From assembly GCA_963706605.1 (NCBI GenBank), contig OY970165.1, positions 744,001 through 808,000 on the forward strand: a stretch of 64,000 nt of DNA. The letters are read 5' to 3'. Each line of letters begins with the position of its first letter. Position 1 is the first letter of the stretch. Both the position numbers and the translations under genes were made by a program. The notes beneath the pieces are model-generated. The model ran no database searches. It was not told the DNA's origin and saw nothing but the letters and a program-made list of their open reading frames with translations. Shown in pieces: positions 50,484 to 58,788 of the stretch. Origin of the DNA: VRUE01 sp963706605. Its GTDB lineage: Bacteria; Actinomycetota; Thermoleophilia; Solirubrobacterales; 70-9.

Positions 50484-51113
50484 ATGGCGGAGGGGATCTC
50501 GATCGTTCTGGCCGACGACCACACCGTCGTGCGGCGGGCTCTGCGGGTCCTGCTGGAGGAGGAGCCGGGCTTCGAGGTGGTCGCCGAGGCAGAGGACGCC
50601 GAGGGGGCGATCCGCTACCTGCGGGGGCACAAGCCGGACGTGCTGATCCTCGACCTCAACATGCCCGGCCGGCCCAGCCTGGAGGCGATCTCGGAGATGC
50701 GGGAGGTGTCGCCGGAGACGAAGATCGTCGTCCTGACGATGCAGAAAGAGCCCGCATTCGCGCGGCAGGCGCTGCAGCTGGGGGTGCTCGGCTACGTGCT
50801 GAAGGAGGCGGCCGACGACGAGCTGGTGCAGGCGGTGCGCAGCGCCGCGGCGGGGATCACCTATCTGCAGCCGGCGCTGGGAGCGCGCCTGGCCGCCGAA
50901 CCCGCGCCGGCGGCGACCGATCTCAGCGAGCGCGAGACCGACGTGCTGCGGCTGATCGCGCTCGGCCACACCAATGCCGAGATCGCCGAGAAGCTCTACA
51001 TCAGCGTCCGCACGGTTGAGACCCACCGCGCCCACATCCAGCAGAAGCTCGGCGTCAGCAGCCGTGCCGAGCTAGTCCGCTGCGCGCTCTCCAGAGGCCT
51101 CGTCGAGACCTGA
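50484..51113 (+). CDS. Response regulator, NarL/LuxR family
   Basis: A 209-residue two-domain regulator. Receiver domain: Asp11-Asp12, phospho-acceptor Asp57 (LILDLNMPG), Thr in VVLTMQ and Lys in GYVLKEA. The C-terminal LuxR helix-turn-helix has LSERETDVLRLIALGHTNAE and RTVETHRAHIQQKLGV. ATG at 50484 has AGGA 8 bases upstream. The likely partner is the GAF histidine kinase at 52072-53745, separated from it by one gene. The 3' end overlaps the convergent AbiEi-like gene by 42 bp. Confidence 0.92.
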   Translation: MAEGISIVLADDHTVVRRALRVLLEEEPGFEVVAEAEDAEGAIRYLRGHKPDVLILDLNMPGRPSLEAISEMREVSPETKIVVLTMQKEPAFARQALQLGVLGYVLKEAADDELVQAVRSAAAGITYLQPALGARLAAEPAPAATDLSERETDVLRLIALGHTNAEIAEKLYISVRTVETHRAHIQQKLGVSSRAELVRCALSRGLVET

Positions 51114-52037
51114 GCGAGCTGCGCCGAGTTCACGGCGCCTCCGCCCCACCAGCGTGGCGACGCGCTCGATCACCTCCTGGGGTTCGCGGTCGAGGCGAGC
51201 GCCGGTGACCCGGATCATCTCGATTCCGATCAGCTTCAGATCCTCCTGTCGCAGACGATCGCGCTCGAAGGCCTCACGTGTGCCGTGGGTCTCGTAGACG
51301 TCGAGTTCGACCGCGAAACGCTCCTCCTGCCAATAGGCGTCCAGCTCATATCCACCCTGGTTGAAATTCATCGAGGGAGCCGGCAGGTGTGCTTCCCGCA
51401 CCAGCTCGACGAAGCGACGCTCGAGACCCGAGCGGGTGAAGGCGGGCGGGCGGTAGAGAGCGAGCGCTCGACGCAAGCGTCCGGCGCCCGGATGGCCGCC
51501 GGCGCGGGCGAGGACTGCGTCGACCGTACGAAGATCAAACAGGCGCAGCTCTTCGGAAAGCTCGATCGCCCGCTGGAGACGGTCGGTAGGCAGCGTGGCG
51601 GCAAGATCGAGCAAAGTTCGCGGGACAGCGGTAACCGGAATGCCCTCATGGAGGGCGCGGTCGTCCGGGGCGAGACGGGCATGATGGAGGGTGAACCCTG
51701 CCCTGCTCCGTCGCCGGGTCGGCGCGGTGATGTGGATTGCACCGGGGCGCTGTCTGAGAAGTCCCCAGAGCCACGCTGCGGATACATGGCTGAGCAGAGC
51801 GCCGGGGGAGGCGGCGAGCACGGCCGCAAGGCAGCGACCGTGCCAAGAGAGATGCGTATGGCCGACTGCGTATACACCCCGATGAAGACGGTGCAGACGG
51901 CCGGCTGCAGCCGCCCTGCTGACCGCGCTCTGCGAATAACCAAGCGGACCAAGCAGCTGGCGGATCGATACGACGCCGTGCTGGCGCTTTGCCAGATTGG
52001 CGAGATTCAGAGGGTGCGGTTGTTTTTTCTCCCGCAT
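51072..52037 (-). CDS. AbiEi-type N-terminal domain fused to DUF559-like endonuclease fold
   Basis: A 321-residue protein. The first ~50 residues form a winged helix seen in AbiEi antitoxins (GVVSIRQLLGPLGYSQSAVS, LHRGVYAVGH). A middle domain with GALLSHVSAAWLWGL and ITAPTRRRSR follows. The last ~100 residues resemble the Vsr/DUF559 fold: YELDAYWQEERFAVELDVYE with possible catalytic Asp and Glu, then RQEDLKLIGIEMIRVTG. Many actinobacteria carry several such solitary genes. No partner nucleotidyltransferase is adjacent. Start ATG 52037; function not demonstrated. Confidence 0.72.
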   Translation of the reverse strand: MREKKQPHPLNLANLAKRQHGVVSIRQLLGPLGYSQSAVSRAAAAGRLHRLHRGVYAVGHTHLSWHGRCLAAVLAASPGALLSHVSAAWLWGLLRQRPGAIHITAPTRRRSRAGFTLHHARLAPDDRALHEGIPVTAVPRTLLDLAATLPTDRLQRAIELSEELRLFDLRTVDAVLARAGGHPGAGRLRRALALYRPPAFTRSGLERRFVELVREAHLPAPSMNFNQGGYELDAYWQEERFAVELDVYETHGTREAFERDRLRQEDLKLIGIEMIRVTGARLDREPQEVIERVATLVGRRRRELGAARSGLDEASGERAAD

Positions 52038-52071
52038 AGCGGTTGAAGCGACGACCGCGTGTATTTCTCCC

Positions 52072-53745
52072 CTAGTCGGAGGGAATTTCTTCGCTCCGAG
52101 CGGGAGCATCAGCACTCGCCGGGCCGCCGGACTGGGAGCGGAACGGCACCGAGGCCATCACCCGCGTGCCGGCGCCGGGCTTCGACTCGACTTGGAACTC
52201 TCCCCCGGCCAGCTCGACCCGCTCTCGCATCCCGGCCAGGCCGAAGCCGCCGCGCTTCGCCATCGGGTCGAAGCCCCGCCCGTCGTCGGAGATGAGCACG
52301 TCGAGGCGTCCCTCTCCAGAGCTCACCCGCAGCGTCACGCCGCTTGCCCCGGCGTGCTTGGCGACGTTGGTGAGGGACTCCTGCACGAGCCGGTAGACGG
52401 CGGTCTCCAGCTCGGGATCGAGCCGCTCGGAGCCGATCGAGAGATCGGCAGCGACCTCGATTTCGGCGCCGTGCCCGAAGCGCTCGACAAGGTCTTCGAG
52501 CGCGGCGAGGAGGCCGAGCTGGTCCAGGGTCGCGGGTCGCAGCTCGGTGATCAGCGAGCGCAGCTCGTCGATGTCGCGGCCCATGTCCTCCAAGGCCTCG
52601 GCGACCGCCGCCTCCAGCCCCGGCCCGGCCCCCCGCTTCAGCTCCGAGGAGAGCAGCACCCGGCGCGAGGCGAGCCCCTGCAGAATCGAGTCGTGCAGTT
52701 CGCGGGCCCAGCGTGCGCGCTCGCGCTCGGCCGCCGTCAGGCTCAGGCGCAGCCGCTCCTCGGTGGCGGATATCACGGTGGCGACGGCGCTGGCGGCGCT
52801 CGCCGCAGCGGCGATCAGCAACCGCTCGTCTTCGGCGTAGAAGTCCGGGCCTTCCTCGATCCGGTCGAGAGCGATGATCGCCCCCAGCGGTTTGCCACGA
52901 AAACGGAGCGGGGCGAGCAGAGCCGCGCGCGCCTCGATCCCCAGGCCCCGCACCGCGCTCAGCGCCTCGGCGGGCTCCCCGGCGCCGATCGTCAGGTAGC
53001 GGCCGACCGGCGCACCGCCGCATTCGCCAGCCGCCGCCACGACCTCGTAGCGCTCTCCCTCGCGCAAGAGGACCAGCAGCGAGCCGGCGCCGGCCAGCGC
53101 CCGAGCCCGCTTCGCGATCGTCTCCAGCACGCGCGCACGATCCGTCTCACCCCCAACGGCACGGGCGATCTCGGTCGTCGCCTCGAGCCCGTGCACAGCC
53201 CGCTCCAGCGCCCCGCGCTCCTCCTCGGACTGGGCGTAGAGACGAACGTTGAAGATCGTCACCGCCGCCCACTCGGCGAGGATCACCGCCGCTTCCTCGT
53301 CGGCGGCGTCGAAGTCTTCCCCCTCCTTCTCGGTCAGATAGAGGTTGCCGTAGGCCTGACCGCGAACGACGATCGGCACGCCGAGGAAGCTGTGCATCGG
53401 AGGGTGGGCGGGCGGAAAGCCGTAGGAGCGCGGGTGCTCACCGACTTCGCGCAACCGCAGCGGCGACGGGTTGCGGATCAGCTCACCGAGCACGCCGCGA
53501 CCGCGTGGCAGGTCGCCGATCTTCGCCCGTGTCTCCTCGTCGATGCCGACGTAGATGAAGCGCTCCAGCTCGCGGCGGTCCTCGTCGAGGATGCCGATTG
53601 CCGCGTAGCGGGCGCCGGTCAGCTCGCGCGCGACATCGACGACTTCGAGCAGCACCGCCTCCAGATCGAGCTGGGCGACGAGCCCCCTGCCGACATCGAT
53701 CAGCCTCCGCAGGCGGTGCTCATCGAGCACATCGCGCGCCACCAC
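52072..53745 (-). CDS. Cytoplasmic histidine kinase with two GAF domains
   Basis: A 557-residue kinase without membrane segments. GAF domains span about 20-170 (FLGVPIVVRGQAYGNLYLTE) and 190-325 (LLAPLRFRGKPLGAIIALDR). The HisKA_3 dimer domain has phospho-acceptor His351 in WARELHDSILQGL. The ATPase domain has the N box VQESLTNVAKHAGA and G box DDGRGFD, with GGFGLAGMRERVELAGG. This NarL-type kinase matches the LuxR-type regulator at 50484. The ligand may be a small molecule, gas or redox signal bound by GAF. Confidence 0.92.
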   Translation of the reverse strand: MVARDVLDEHRLRRLIDVGRGLVAQLDLEAVLLEVVDVARELTGARYAAIGILDEDRRELERFIYVGIDEETRAKIGDLPRGRGVLGELIRNPSPLRLREVGEHPRSYGFPPAHPPMHSFLGVPIVVRGQAYGNLYLTEKEGEDFDAADEEAAVILAEWAAVTIFNVRLYAQSEEERGALERAVHGLEATTEIARAVGGETDRARVLETIAKRARALAGAGSLLVLLREGERYEVVAAAGECGGAPVGRYLTIGAGEPAEALSAVRGLGIEARAALLAPLRFRGKPLGAIIALDRIEEGPDFYAEDERLLIAAAASAASAVATVISATEERLRLSLTAAERERARWARELHDSILQGLASRRVLLSSELKRGAGPGLEAAVAEALEDMGRDIDELRSLITELRPATLDQLGLLAALEDLVERFGHGAEIEVAADLSIGSERLDPELETAVYRLVQESLTNVAKHAGASGVTLRVSSGEGRLDVLISDDGRGFDPMAKRGGFGLAGMRERVELAGGEFQVESKPGAGTRVMASVPFRSQSGGPASADAPARSEEIPSD

Positions 53746-53830
53746 TCAAACGTAGCGGATAAGTGCCATTACGCTGTAGTTCTGAGCACAGCAGGAATGG
53801 ATCGGCGCAATCGTCTAACCTGCCCCGGAT

Positions 53831-54565
53831 TTGACTCGCGATTCGCGCAGGAAAATCAGCCGGGGGGCCAGGCGGGTGGCTCTCGCCATCGTATCCGCCT
53901 CTATCTTGCTGCTCTCCTTCGGCTGCGCAACGGCGTCGCCGCAGGGGCAGGTCGTCGTCCACGGCGCCGCCTCCGGCTCGCACCTGGAGCTGACGGTGCG
54001 CGGTGGAGATCTCGTCGTCCAGGGACGGATGGGACCCACCGCGGGGGCGGGATGCCGGCTCAGGCACCACCGCAAGCTCGCCGTCTGCCCGCTCCGCGGG
54101 GTCGGCTCGATCGAAGTCGACATGGGCCCGTCGGGCGACAGGGTCGAGGTGCAGGAGGCCCTGCCCCTGCCCCTGATCGTCCACCTTGGCGACGGCTCTG
54201 ACAAGTTCATCGGCAACGGTGAGCCCGACACCTGCTACTCGGAAGGAGCGAGGCGCAACCGCTGCGTCGGCGGCGCCGGCGACGACATCTGCATCACCGG
54301 TGAGCAGAACAGCGATTGCGTCGGCGGGGCCGGCGACGACTACTGCCAGACCGGCGCCGGCAGCGACGGATGCTGGGGCGGGCCCGGCAACGACATCTGC
54401 CGCATGGGACCGGGACACGACGGCTGCCACGGCGAAGGCGGCGACGATCAGCTCTACGGCGGGCCAGACACCGACCAGCTCTACGGCGGGTCGGCCTACG
54501 ACCAGTGCGACGGCCTCCCCGGCTGGGGCCAATCCCATGAATGCGAGGCCGGCCCGCGCCGCTGA
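53831..54565 (+). CDS. Cys-rich RTX-like exported lipoprotein
   Basis: A 244-residue protein from TTG 53831 (GTG 53876 is the alternative start). A hydrophobic signal (VALAIVSASILLLSFGC) ends in a lipobox-like SFGC. The C-terminal ~105 residues are degenerate calcium-binding nonapeptides (CVGGAGDDICITG, CVGGAGDDYCQTG, CWGGPGNDICRMG, LYGGPDTDQLYGG). Unlike ordinary RTX repeats, Cys occurs at regular points, about 10 in 100 residues, suggesting disulfides across the beta-roll. Related RTX-like proteins exist in Thermoleophilia. Divergent from the kinase gene. Confidence 0.7.
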   Translation: MTRDSRRKISRGARRVALAIVSASILLLSFGCATASPQGQVVVHGAASGSHLELTVRGGDLVVQGRMGPTAGAGCRLRHHRKLAVCPLRGVGSIEVDMGPSGDRVEVQEALPLPLIVHLGDGSDKFIGNGEPDTCYSEGARRNRCVGGAGDDICITGEQNSDCVGGAGDDYCQTGAGSDGCWGGPGNDICRMGPGHDGCHGEGGDDQLYGGPDTDQLYGGSAYDQCDGLPGWGQSHECEAGPRR

Positions 54566-54584
54566 GAGCGGAGTGCCCGCCCCG

Positions 54585-54611
54585 TGTCGATTTCGCGGGT
54601 CGTCGTTCGTC
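54585..54611 (+). promoter_or_regulatory. ECF42-type promoter
   Basis: TGTCGA (54585-54590) followed after 17 bases by CGTC (54608-54611). From memory, ECF42 sigma factors recognise TGTCGA at -35 and CGA/TC at -10. It lies upstream of the DGPF-ECF42 operon and suggests autoregulation. Confidence 0.6.
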
Positions 54612-54614
54612 GTA

Positions 54615-54643
54615 TGGGTAGTGGAGTGTTTGACGACTACCCA
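54615..54643 (+). promoter_or_regulatory. 5' UTR hairpin before the DGPF gene
   Basis: TGGGTAGT (54615-54622) is exactly complementary to ACTACCCA (54636-54643), loop 13. The next bases form AAGGAG, the ribosome-binding site of the gene at 54655. It lies just downstream of the predicted transcription start and could tune translation. Confidence 0.5.
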
Positions 54644-54654
54644 AGGAGACGACG

Positions 54655-55062
54655 ATGCGATTCATGATGCTGATGTACCCGGGAATCGGCGCCGATGCGG
54701 CCGAGTGGGAGCCGAGCGCCGAGGACGTCGGGGCGATGACCGCGTACAACGAGGAGCTGAACAAAGCCGGCGTGCTGCTTTCGCTGGACGGGCTGCGCTC
54801 GCCCGCGGACGGCGCCCGGGTGCGCTTCAGCGGCGGCACGCCGACCGTCACCGACGGCCCCTTTGCCGAGGCAAAGGAGGTCGTCGGCGGTTACTGGCTG
54901 ATCCAGGTCTCCTCGAAGGAGGAGGCGGTCGAGTGGGCCTCGCGCTGCCCGGGCGCCGAAGGCGACTTCATCGAGGTGCGCCGCGTCTACGAGATGGAGG
55001 ACTTCCCCGAGGACGTGCAGGAGGCCGGGCAGCTGTCGGAGAGGCCGCCAGAGCAGACGTGA
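54655..55062 (+). CDS. YCII-related DGPF-domain protein
   Basis: A 135-residue protein with the DGPF motif at 67-70 (TVTDGPFAEAKEVVGGYWLI) and the start MRFMMLMYPG. Such proteins are regularly encoded next to ECF42 sigma factors and are thought to act with them; biochemical role unknown. Strong ribosome-binding site AAGGAG at 54643. Its TGA overlaps the GTG of the sigma gene (GTGA). Confidence 0.92.
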   Translation: MRFMMLMYPGIGADAAEWEPSAEDVGAMTAYNEELNKAGVLLSLDGLRSPADGARVRFSGGTPTVTDGPFAEAKEVVGGYWLIQVSSKEEAVEWASRCPGAEGDFIEVRRVYEMEDFPEDVQEAGQLSERPPEQT

Positions 55063-56363
55063 GCGGGGATCCTGCCCAGCGGGCGGTCGAGGCCGTCTGG
55101 CGGATCGAGTCGGCGCGTCTGATCGCCGCCCTGGCGCGGATGACGGGCGACGTCGGCCTCGCCGAGGATCTGGCGCAGGACTCGCTGCTGGCGGCGTTGG
55201 AGCGGTGGCCTGAGTCGGGCGTCCCGGAGAACCCGGGCGCCTGGCTCATGGCCACCGCGAAGAACCGCGCGATCGACCTGGCCCGGCGCGGCAGGCGCTT
55301 CGAGGACCGGCGCGAGCAGCTCGTGCGCGAGGCGGGGATGCGGATGGGGATGGACGCGGCAGAGCACGAGGCGACGCTCGACGAGGAGCTGGGAGACGAC
55401 CTGCTGGGGCTGATCTTCACCTGTTGTCACCCGCTGCTCTCGACCGAGGCGCGGGTGGCGCTCACCCTGCGCCTTCTGGGCGGGCTGAGCACCGAGGAGA
55501 TCGCGCGGGCGTTCCTGGTCTCGGAGTCGACGGTCGCGCAGCGGATCGTGCGGGCGAAGCGCACCCTGAAGGAGGCGCGAGTGCCGTTCGAGGTGCCGCG
55601 CGCCGAGCAGCTCGACGAGCGGCTGCCTTCCGTGCTGGAGGTGATCTACCTCGTCTTCAACGAGGGCTACGCCGCCACCGCGGGCGAGAGCTGGATGCGG
55701 CGCGACCTCTGTGAGGAGGCGCTGCGCCTCGGCCGAGTCCTCGCCGGGCTGGCGCCGAGACAGCCGGAGGTCCACGGCCTGGTGGCACTGATGGAGATCC
55801 AGGCCTCGCGCGCCACGGCGCGGATCGACGCCGCGGGGGAGCCGGTTCTGCTGCTCGACCAGGACCGGGCGCGCTGGGACCCGCTGCTGGTGCGGCGAGG
55901 GCTGGCGGCTTTGAAGCGGGCCGAACGACTCGGTCGAGGCGCCTTCGGCCCCTACACCGTGCAGGCGGCGATCGCCGCCTGCCACGCGCAAGCGCGAACC
56001 GCGGAGGAAACCGACTGGGAGCGGATCGCAGCGCTCTACGACGCCCTCGCCCAACTCACGCCCTCTCCCGTCGTGGAGCTGAACCGCGCCGTCGCGGTCT
56101 CGATGGCGTTCGGGCCGGAGGCGGGCCTGGAGCTGGTCGACGGCCTGGCGGCCGAGGGCTCCCTCAGCCGCTACCACCTGCTGCACAGCGTGCGCGGCGA
56201 CCTGCTCGCGAAGCTCGGCCGCGCGGAGGAGGCGCGGGGCGAATTCGAGCGCGCCGCCGCGATGACGGAGAACGCCCGCGAGCGCGAGCTGCTGCGACGC
56301 CGGGCTCGCATGGTCGGTGGTGCCTCGGCCACGCCGCTTCGTCCCTCCCGGCGGACCGGGTGA
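55059..56363 (+). CDS. RNA polymerase sigma factor, ECF42 group
   Basis: A 434-residue ECF sigma factor with a long C-terminal extension. Sigma-2 has LAEDLAQDSLLAALERWPES and NPGAWLMATAKNRAIDLARR; sigma-4 has LGGLSTEEIARAFLVSESTV. The remaining ~230 residues form the helical TPR-like domain of the group (YLVFNEGYAA; PYTVQAAIAACHAQART; LTPSPVVELNRAVAVSMAFG). No anti-sigma gene is present, as usual for ECF42. Coupled to the DGPF gene and likely autoregulated from 54585. Confidence 0.93.
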   Translation: MSGDPAQRAVEAVWRIESARLIAALARMTGDVGLAEDLAQDSLLAALERWPESGVPENPGAWLMATAKNRAIDLARRGRRFEDRREQLVREAGMRMGMDAAEHEATLDEELGDDLLGLIFTCCHPLLSTEARVALTLRLLGGLSTEEIARAFLVSESTVAQRIVRAKRTLKEARVPFEVPRAEQLDERLPSVLEVIYLVFNEGYAATAGESWMRRDLCEEALRLGRVLAGLAPRQPEVHGLVALMEIQASRATARIDAAGEPVLLLDQDRARWDPLLVRRGLAALKRAERLGRGAFGPYTVQAAIAACHAQARTAEETDWERIAALYDALAQLTPSPVVELNRAVAVSMAFGPEAGLELVDGLAAEGSLSRYHLLHSVRGDLLAKLGRAEEARGEFERAAAMTENARERELLRRRARMVGGASATPLRPSRRTG

Positions 56364-56394
56364 AGAACCCGAGGCGTCGCGATAGGCTCGCGCC

Positions 56395-57411
56395 GTGTCC
56401 CAGCTGAACCGTCGCTTCCTGCTTCGCGAGCGCCCCACGGGGCGGATTGGCGCCGACACCTTCGAGCTCGACGAGCAGGAGCTGCCGGAGATCGGCGATG
56501 GGGAGGCCCTGGTCCGTGTCGAGTGGATATCGCTCGACCCGACCAACCGGAGCTGGATCAACGACCTGCCCACCTACCTTCCCCCTGTCGCGATCGGCGA
56601 GACGATGCGGGCGCTGGGGCTCGGGCGCGTGGTCAAATCCCGAACCCCGAACTACGAGGAGGAGCAGCTCGTCCAGGGGCTCGTCGGCTGGCAGGAGTGG
56701 TTCGTCGCCTCTGACACGGCGCCCCTGCAGCCGGTTCCCGACATCCCCGGGGTGTCGCCGAGCGCCTTCCTCGGCATCCTCGGGATGACCGGCCTCACCG
56801 CCTGGGTCGGGATGCGCGACATCGGCAAGCCGCAGCCGGGCGAGACGGTGGTCGTCTCCGCCGCGGCCGGCGCGGTCGGCTCGGCCGCCGGCCAGATCGC
56901 CAAGCTCGACGGCGCCCGGGTGGTCGGCATCGCCGGCGGTCCCGAGAAGTGCGCCCTGCTCACCGATCGGCTCGGCTTCGACGCCGCCGTCGACTACAAG
57001 GCCGACGGCTGGCAGGAAGCACTGGTCGCCGCTACCCCCGACCTCGTCGACGTCGACTTCGAGAACGTCGGCGGCGAGATCATGGAGGCGGTCTTCGCGC
57101 GCCTCAACCTGCGTTCCCGTGTCGCGCTCTGCGGGCTGATCTCCGGCTACAACGACAGCGCGCCGCCGCCAGGCCCGCGCACGTTCGGCAACGTGCTCGT
57201 CCAGCGCGCCACCGTCCAGGGCTTCATCGTCCTCGACCACTTCGGTCGCCTGCCGGAGGCGGTCGCCGAGCTCTCCGGCTGGATAGCCGAGGGGAAGCTG
57301 GAGCCGCTGGAGACCGTCGTCGAGGACTTCGAGGAGCTCCCGCGGGCGGTCAACATGCTCTTTGACGGCACCAACACGGGCAAGCTCGTGCTCCGCGTCG
57401 GCGACGCCTGA
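56395..57411 (+). CDS. Zinc-independent MDR NADP-dependent oxidoreductase
   Basis: A 338-residue member of the prostaglandin-reductase/CurA branch of medium-chain reductases. It has LGMTGLTAWVGM, the nucleotide-binding GETVVVSAAAGAVGSAAGQI and a C-terminal LDHFGRLPEAVAELSGWIAE block. The catalytic-zinc Cys/His set is absent. It should reduce a double bond of an enone or similar. GTG start at 56395, 31 bp after the sigma gene, so possibly in the ECF42 regulon. Confidence 0.9.
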   Translation: MSQLNRRFLLRERPTGRIGADTFELDEQELPEIGDGEALVRVEWISLDPTNRSWINDLPTYLPPVAIGETMRALGLGRVVKSRTPNYEEEQLVQGLVGWQEWFVASDTAPLQPVPDIPGVSPSAFLGILGMTGLTAWVGMRDIGKPQPGETVVVSAAAGAVGSAAGQIAKLDGARVVGIAGGPEKCALLTDRLGFDAAVDYKADGWQEALVAATPDLVDVDFENVGGEIMEAVFARLNLRSRVALCGLISGYNDSAPPPGPRTFGNVLVQRATVQGFIVLDHFGRLPEAVAELSGWIAEGKLEPLETVVEDFEELPRAVNMLFDGTNTGKLVLRVGDA

Positions 57412-57450
57412 GAGCCGGATCCAGCTGGACGCTTCTCGCCGTCTGCAAAG

Positions 57451-57537
57451 CGGAGGGGGTGGGATTCGAACCCACGAGCGCCTTGCGACGCCAACAGTTT
57501 TCGAGACTGCCCCGTTCAACCACTCCGGCACCCCTCC
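57451..57537 (-). tRNA. tRNA-Ser (anticodon CGA)
   Basis: Acceptor GGAGGGG/CCCCTCC with discriminator G, anticodon loop CTCGAAA within stem GCAGT/ACTGT (anticodon CGA), T arm GTGGG-TTCGAAT-CCCAC, and a long variable arm GGCGTCGCAAGGCGC typical of Ser. CCA is not encoded. It decodes UCG. Confidence 0.95.
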
Positions 57538-57684
57538 GGGGCACTGCCAAGCCAAATCCTATCGGCGAGCTTTCTCCGGGAACCTGAACGAAAGCTGACT
57601 TGGCATTGCACCAGCCGTGGCGGCGATGACTGGGCCTCAATATGCAGATCTCAGCGGTAGAGGCCCCTGCCCGATGTAGTCGAG

Positions 57685-58302
57685 GTGAGCCAGAGCAATG
57701 GAGCCAACAGGGAAAGGCAGCGGTGGAGCGTGGCGGGCTTCGACGTGTTCAACCGCGCCGCCCTGATCACCACGCTCACGCTCGCAATCCTGGCGCTTTC
57801 CTGCACCTTCCTCGCTGCCGCCCAGGCGTCCCCTGGCGGCTTCTCGCCAAGGCCCGAAGCCAGCACGGAAGAAGCCCCAACCGGCGAAGCGACAATGTCC
57901 ACTTTGATCGGCGAAAAGGCGGTCGCGCCGCCGGGCGCTCCCCCCGTGGTCAAGCAGGTGATCGCAGCCGCGAACCGGATTCGCAGCACCCCCTACGTCT
58001 GGGGCGGTGGGCACGCCCGCTGGTGGGATCGGGGCTATGACTGCTCGGGGTCGGTCAGTTACGCGCTGCACGGCGGCGGTCTGCTCGAAGCTCCACTGGT
58101 ATCCGGCTCGTTCACGACCTGGGGCGCTCCGGGGCCAGGCAGCTGGATCACGATCTACGCCAACCGCAAGCACGTCTATGCGGTGATCGCCGGGCTGCGC
58201 TGGGACACCGGCGGCGACGTCGCCGGCACCACCGGCCCTCGCTGGCACGCTGATCCCCCATATCCGAAGGGCTTCGTCGTCCGCCATCCCATCGGGTACT
58301 GA
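57685..58302 (+). CDS. Exported NlpC/P60-like peptidase
   Basis: A 205-residue protein with an N-terminal export signal (AALITTLTLAILALSCTFLA). The C-terminal half has the NlpC/P60 pattern: STPYVWGGGH, catalytic Cys120 in YDCSGSVSYAL and His163 in KHVYAVIAG. The family cleaves peptide cross-links in peptidoglycan. GTG start at 57685; the ATG at about 57895 would lose the signal. The substrate loop PRWHADPPYPKGFVVRHP resembles other actinobacterial members. Confidence 0.8.
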   Translation: MSQSNGANRERQRWSVAGFDVFNRAALITTLTLAILALSCTFLAAAQASPGGFSPRPEASTEEAPTGEATMSTLIGEKAVAPPGAPPVVKQVIAAANRIRSTPYVWGGGHARWWDRGYDCSGSVSYALHGGGLLEAPLVSGSFTTWGAPGPGSWITIYANRKHVYAVIAGLRWDTGGDVAGTTGPRWHADPPYPKGFVVRHPIGY

Positions 58303-58341
58303 GGCGATCACGGCAAACCGCGGCTCGTTAGCCGAGCGCCC

Positions 58342-58788
58342 TCAGGCGGCGCAGCGCTCACAGCGCCCGCGGATCGTCACCTCGTGCTCGACGGCGTCGA
58401 AGCTCATCCGCCCGCTCACCTTGTCGATCGCGCGCTCCAGCGAGGCGTCCTCGAACGGAATCATCCGGCCACAGTCGCGGCAGATCGCGTGGTGGTGGTG
58501 CTCGCCGTCGGGCTCGATCCGCTCGTAGCCCGCGATTCCCCTCGAGACTTCGAGTCGGCGGAGAACGCCGAGCTGCTCGAGCTGCTCGAGGGCGCGGTAG
58601 ATGCTCGCGCGCCCGACCGCGGGCTTGCGGCGACGAAGCTCGTCATCCAGATCCAGTGCGGTGACCGCGCAATCGTGGCGCGCGAGCGCTTCGACCACGG
58701 CGGTGCGGGCGCCGCCGTGACGGTAGCCGGCGCCTTGCAGCGTGGCCAAAGCGTGCTCGGCCCAGCTCGTTTGGGCGGCTGTCGTCAT
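58342..58788 (-). CDS. zur: Zinc uptake regulator, Fur family
   Basis: A 148-residue Fur-family repressor. The winged helix has TALDLDDELRRRKPAVGRAS and IYRALEQLEQLGVLRRLEVS; metal sites include His97-His100 (GEHHHHAICRDCG) and structural zinc pairs Cys103/Cys106 and Cys143/Cys146. It is the last gene of the zinc importer operon, overlapping the permease gene by 4 bp, which supports Zur rather than Fur. It should bind the dyad at 62413-62425. Confidence 0.88.
   Translation of the reverse strand: MTTAAQTSWAEHALATLQGAGYRHGGARTAVVEALARHDCAVTALDLDDELRRRKPAVGRASIYRALEQLEQLGVLRRLEVSRGIAGYERIEPDGEHHHHAICRDCGRMIPFEDASLERAIDKVSGRMSFDAVEHEVTIRGRCERCAA

Noticed and set aside
58303..58341. Bidirectional terminator between the NlpC gene and zur (CGGCT/AGCCG)
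   Set aside because: Stem of only 5 bp and no U tract on either side; too weak to report.
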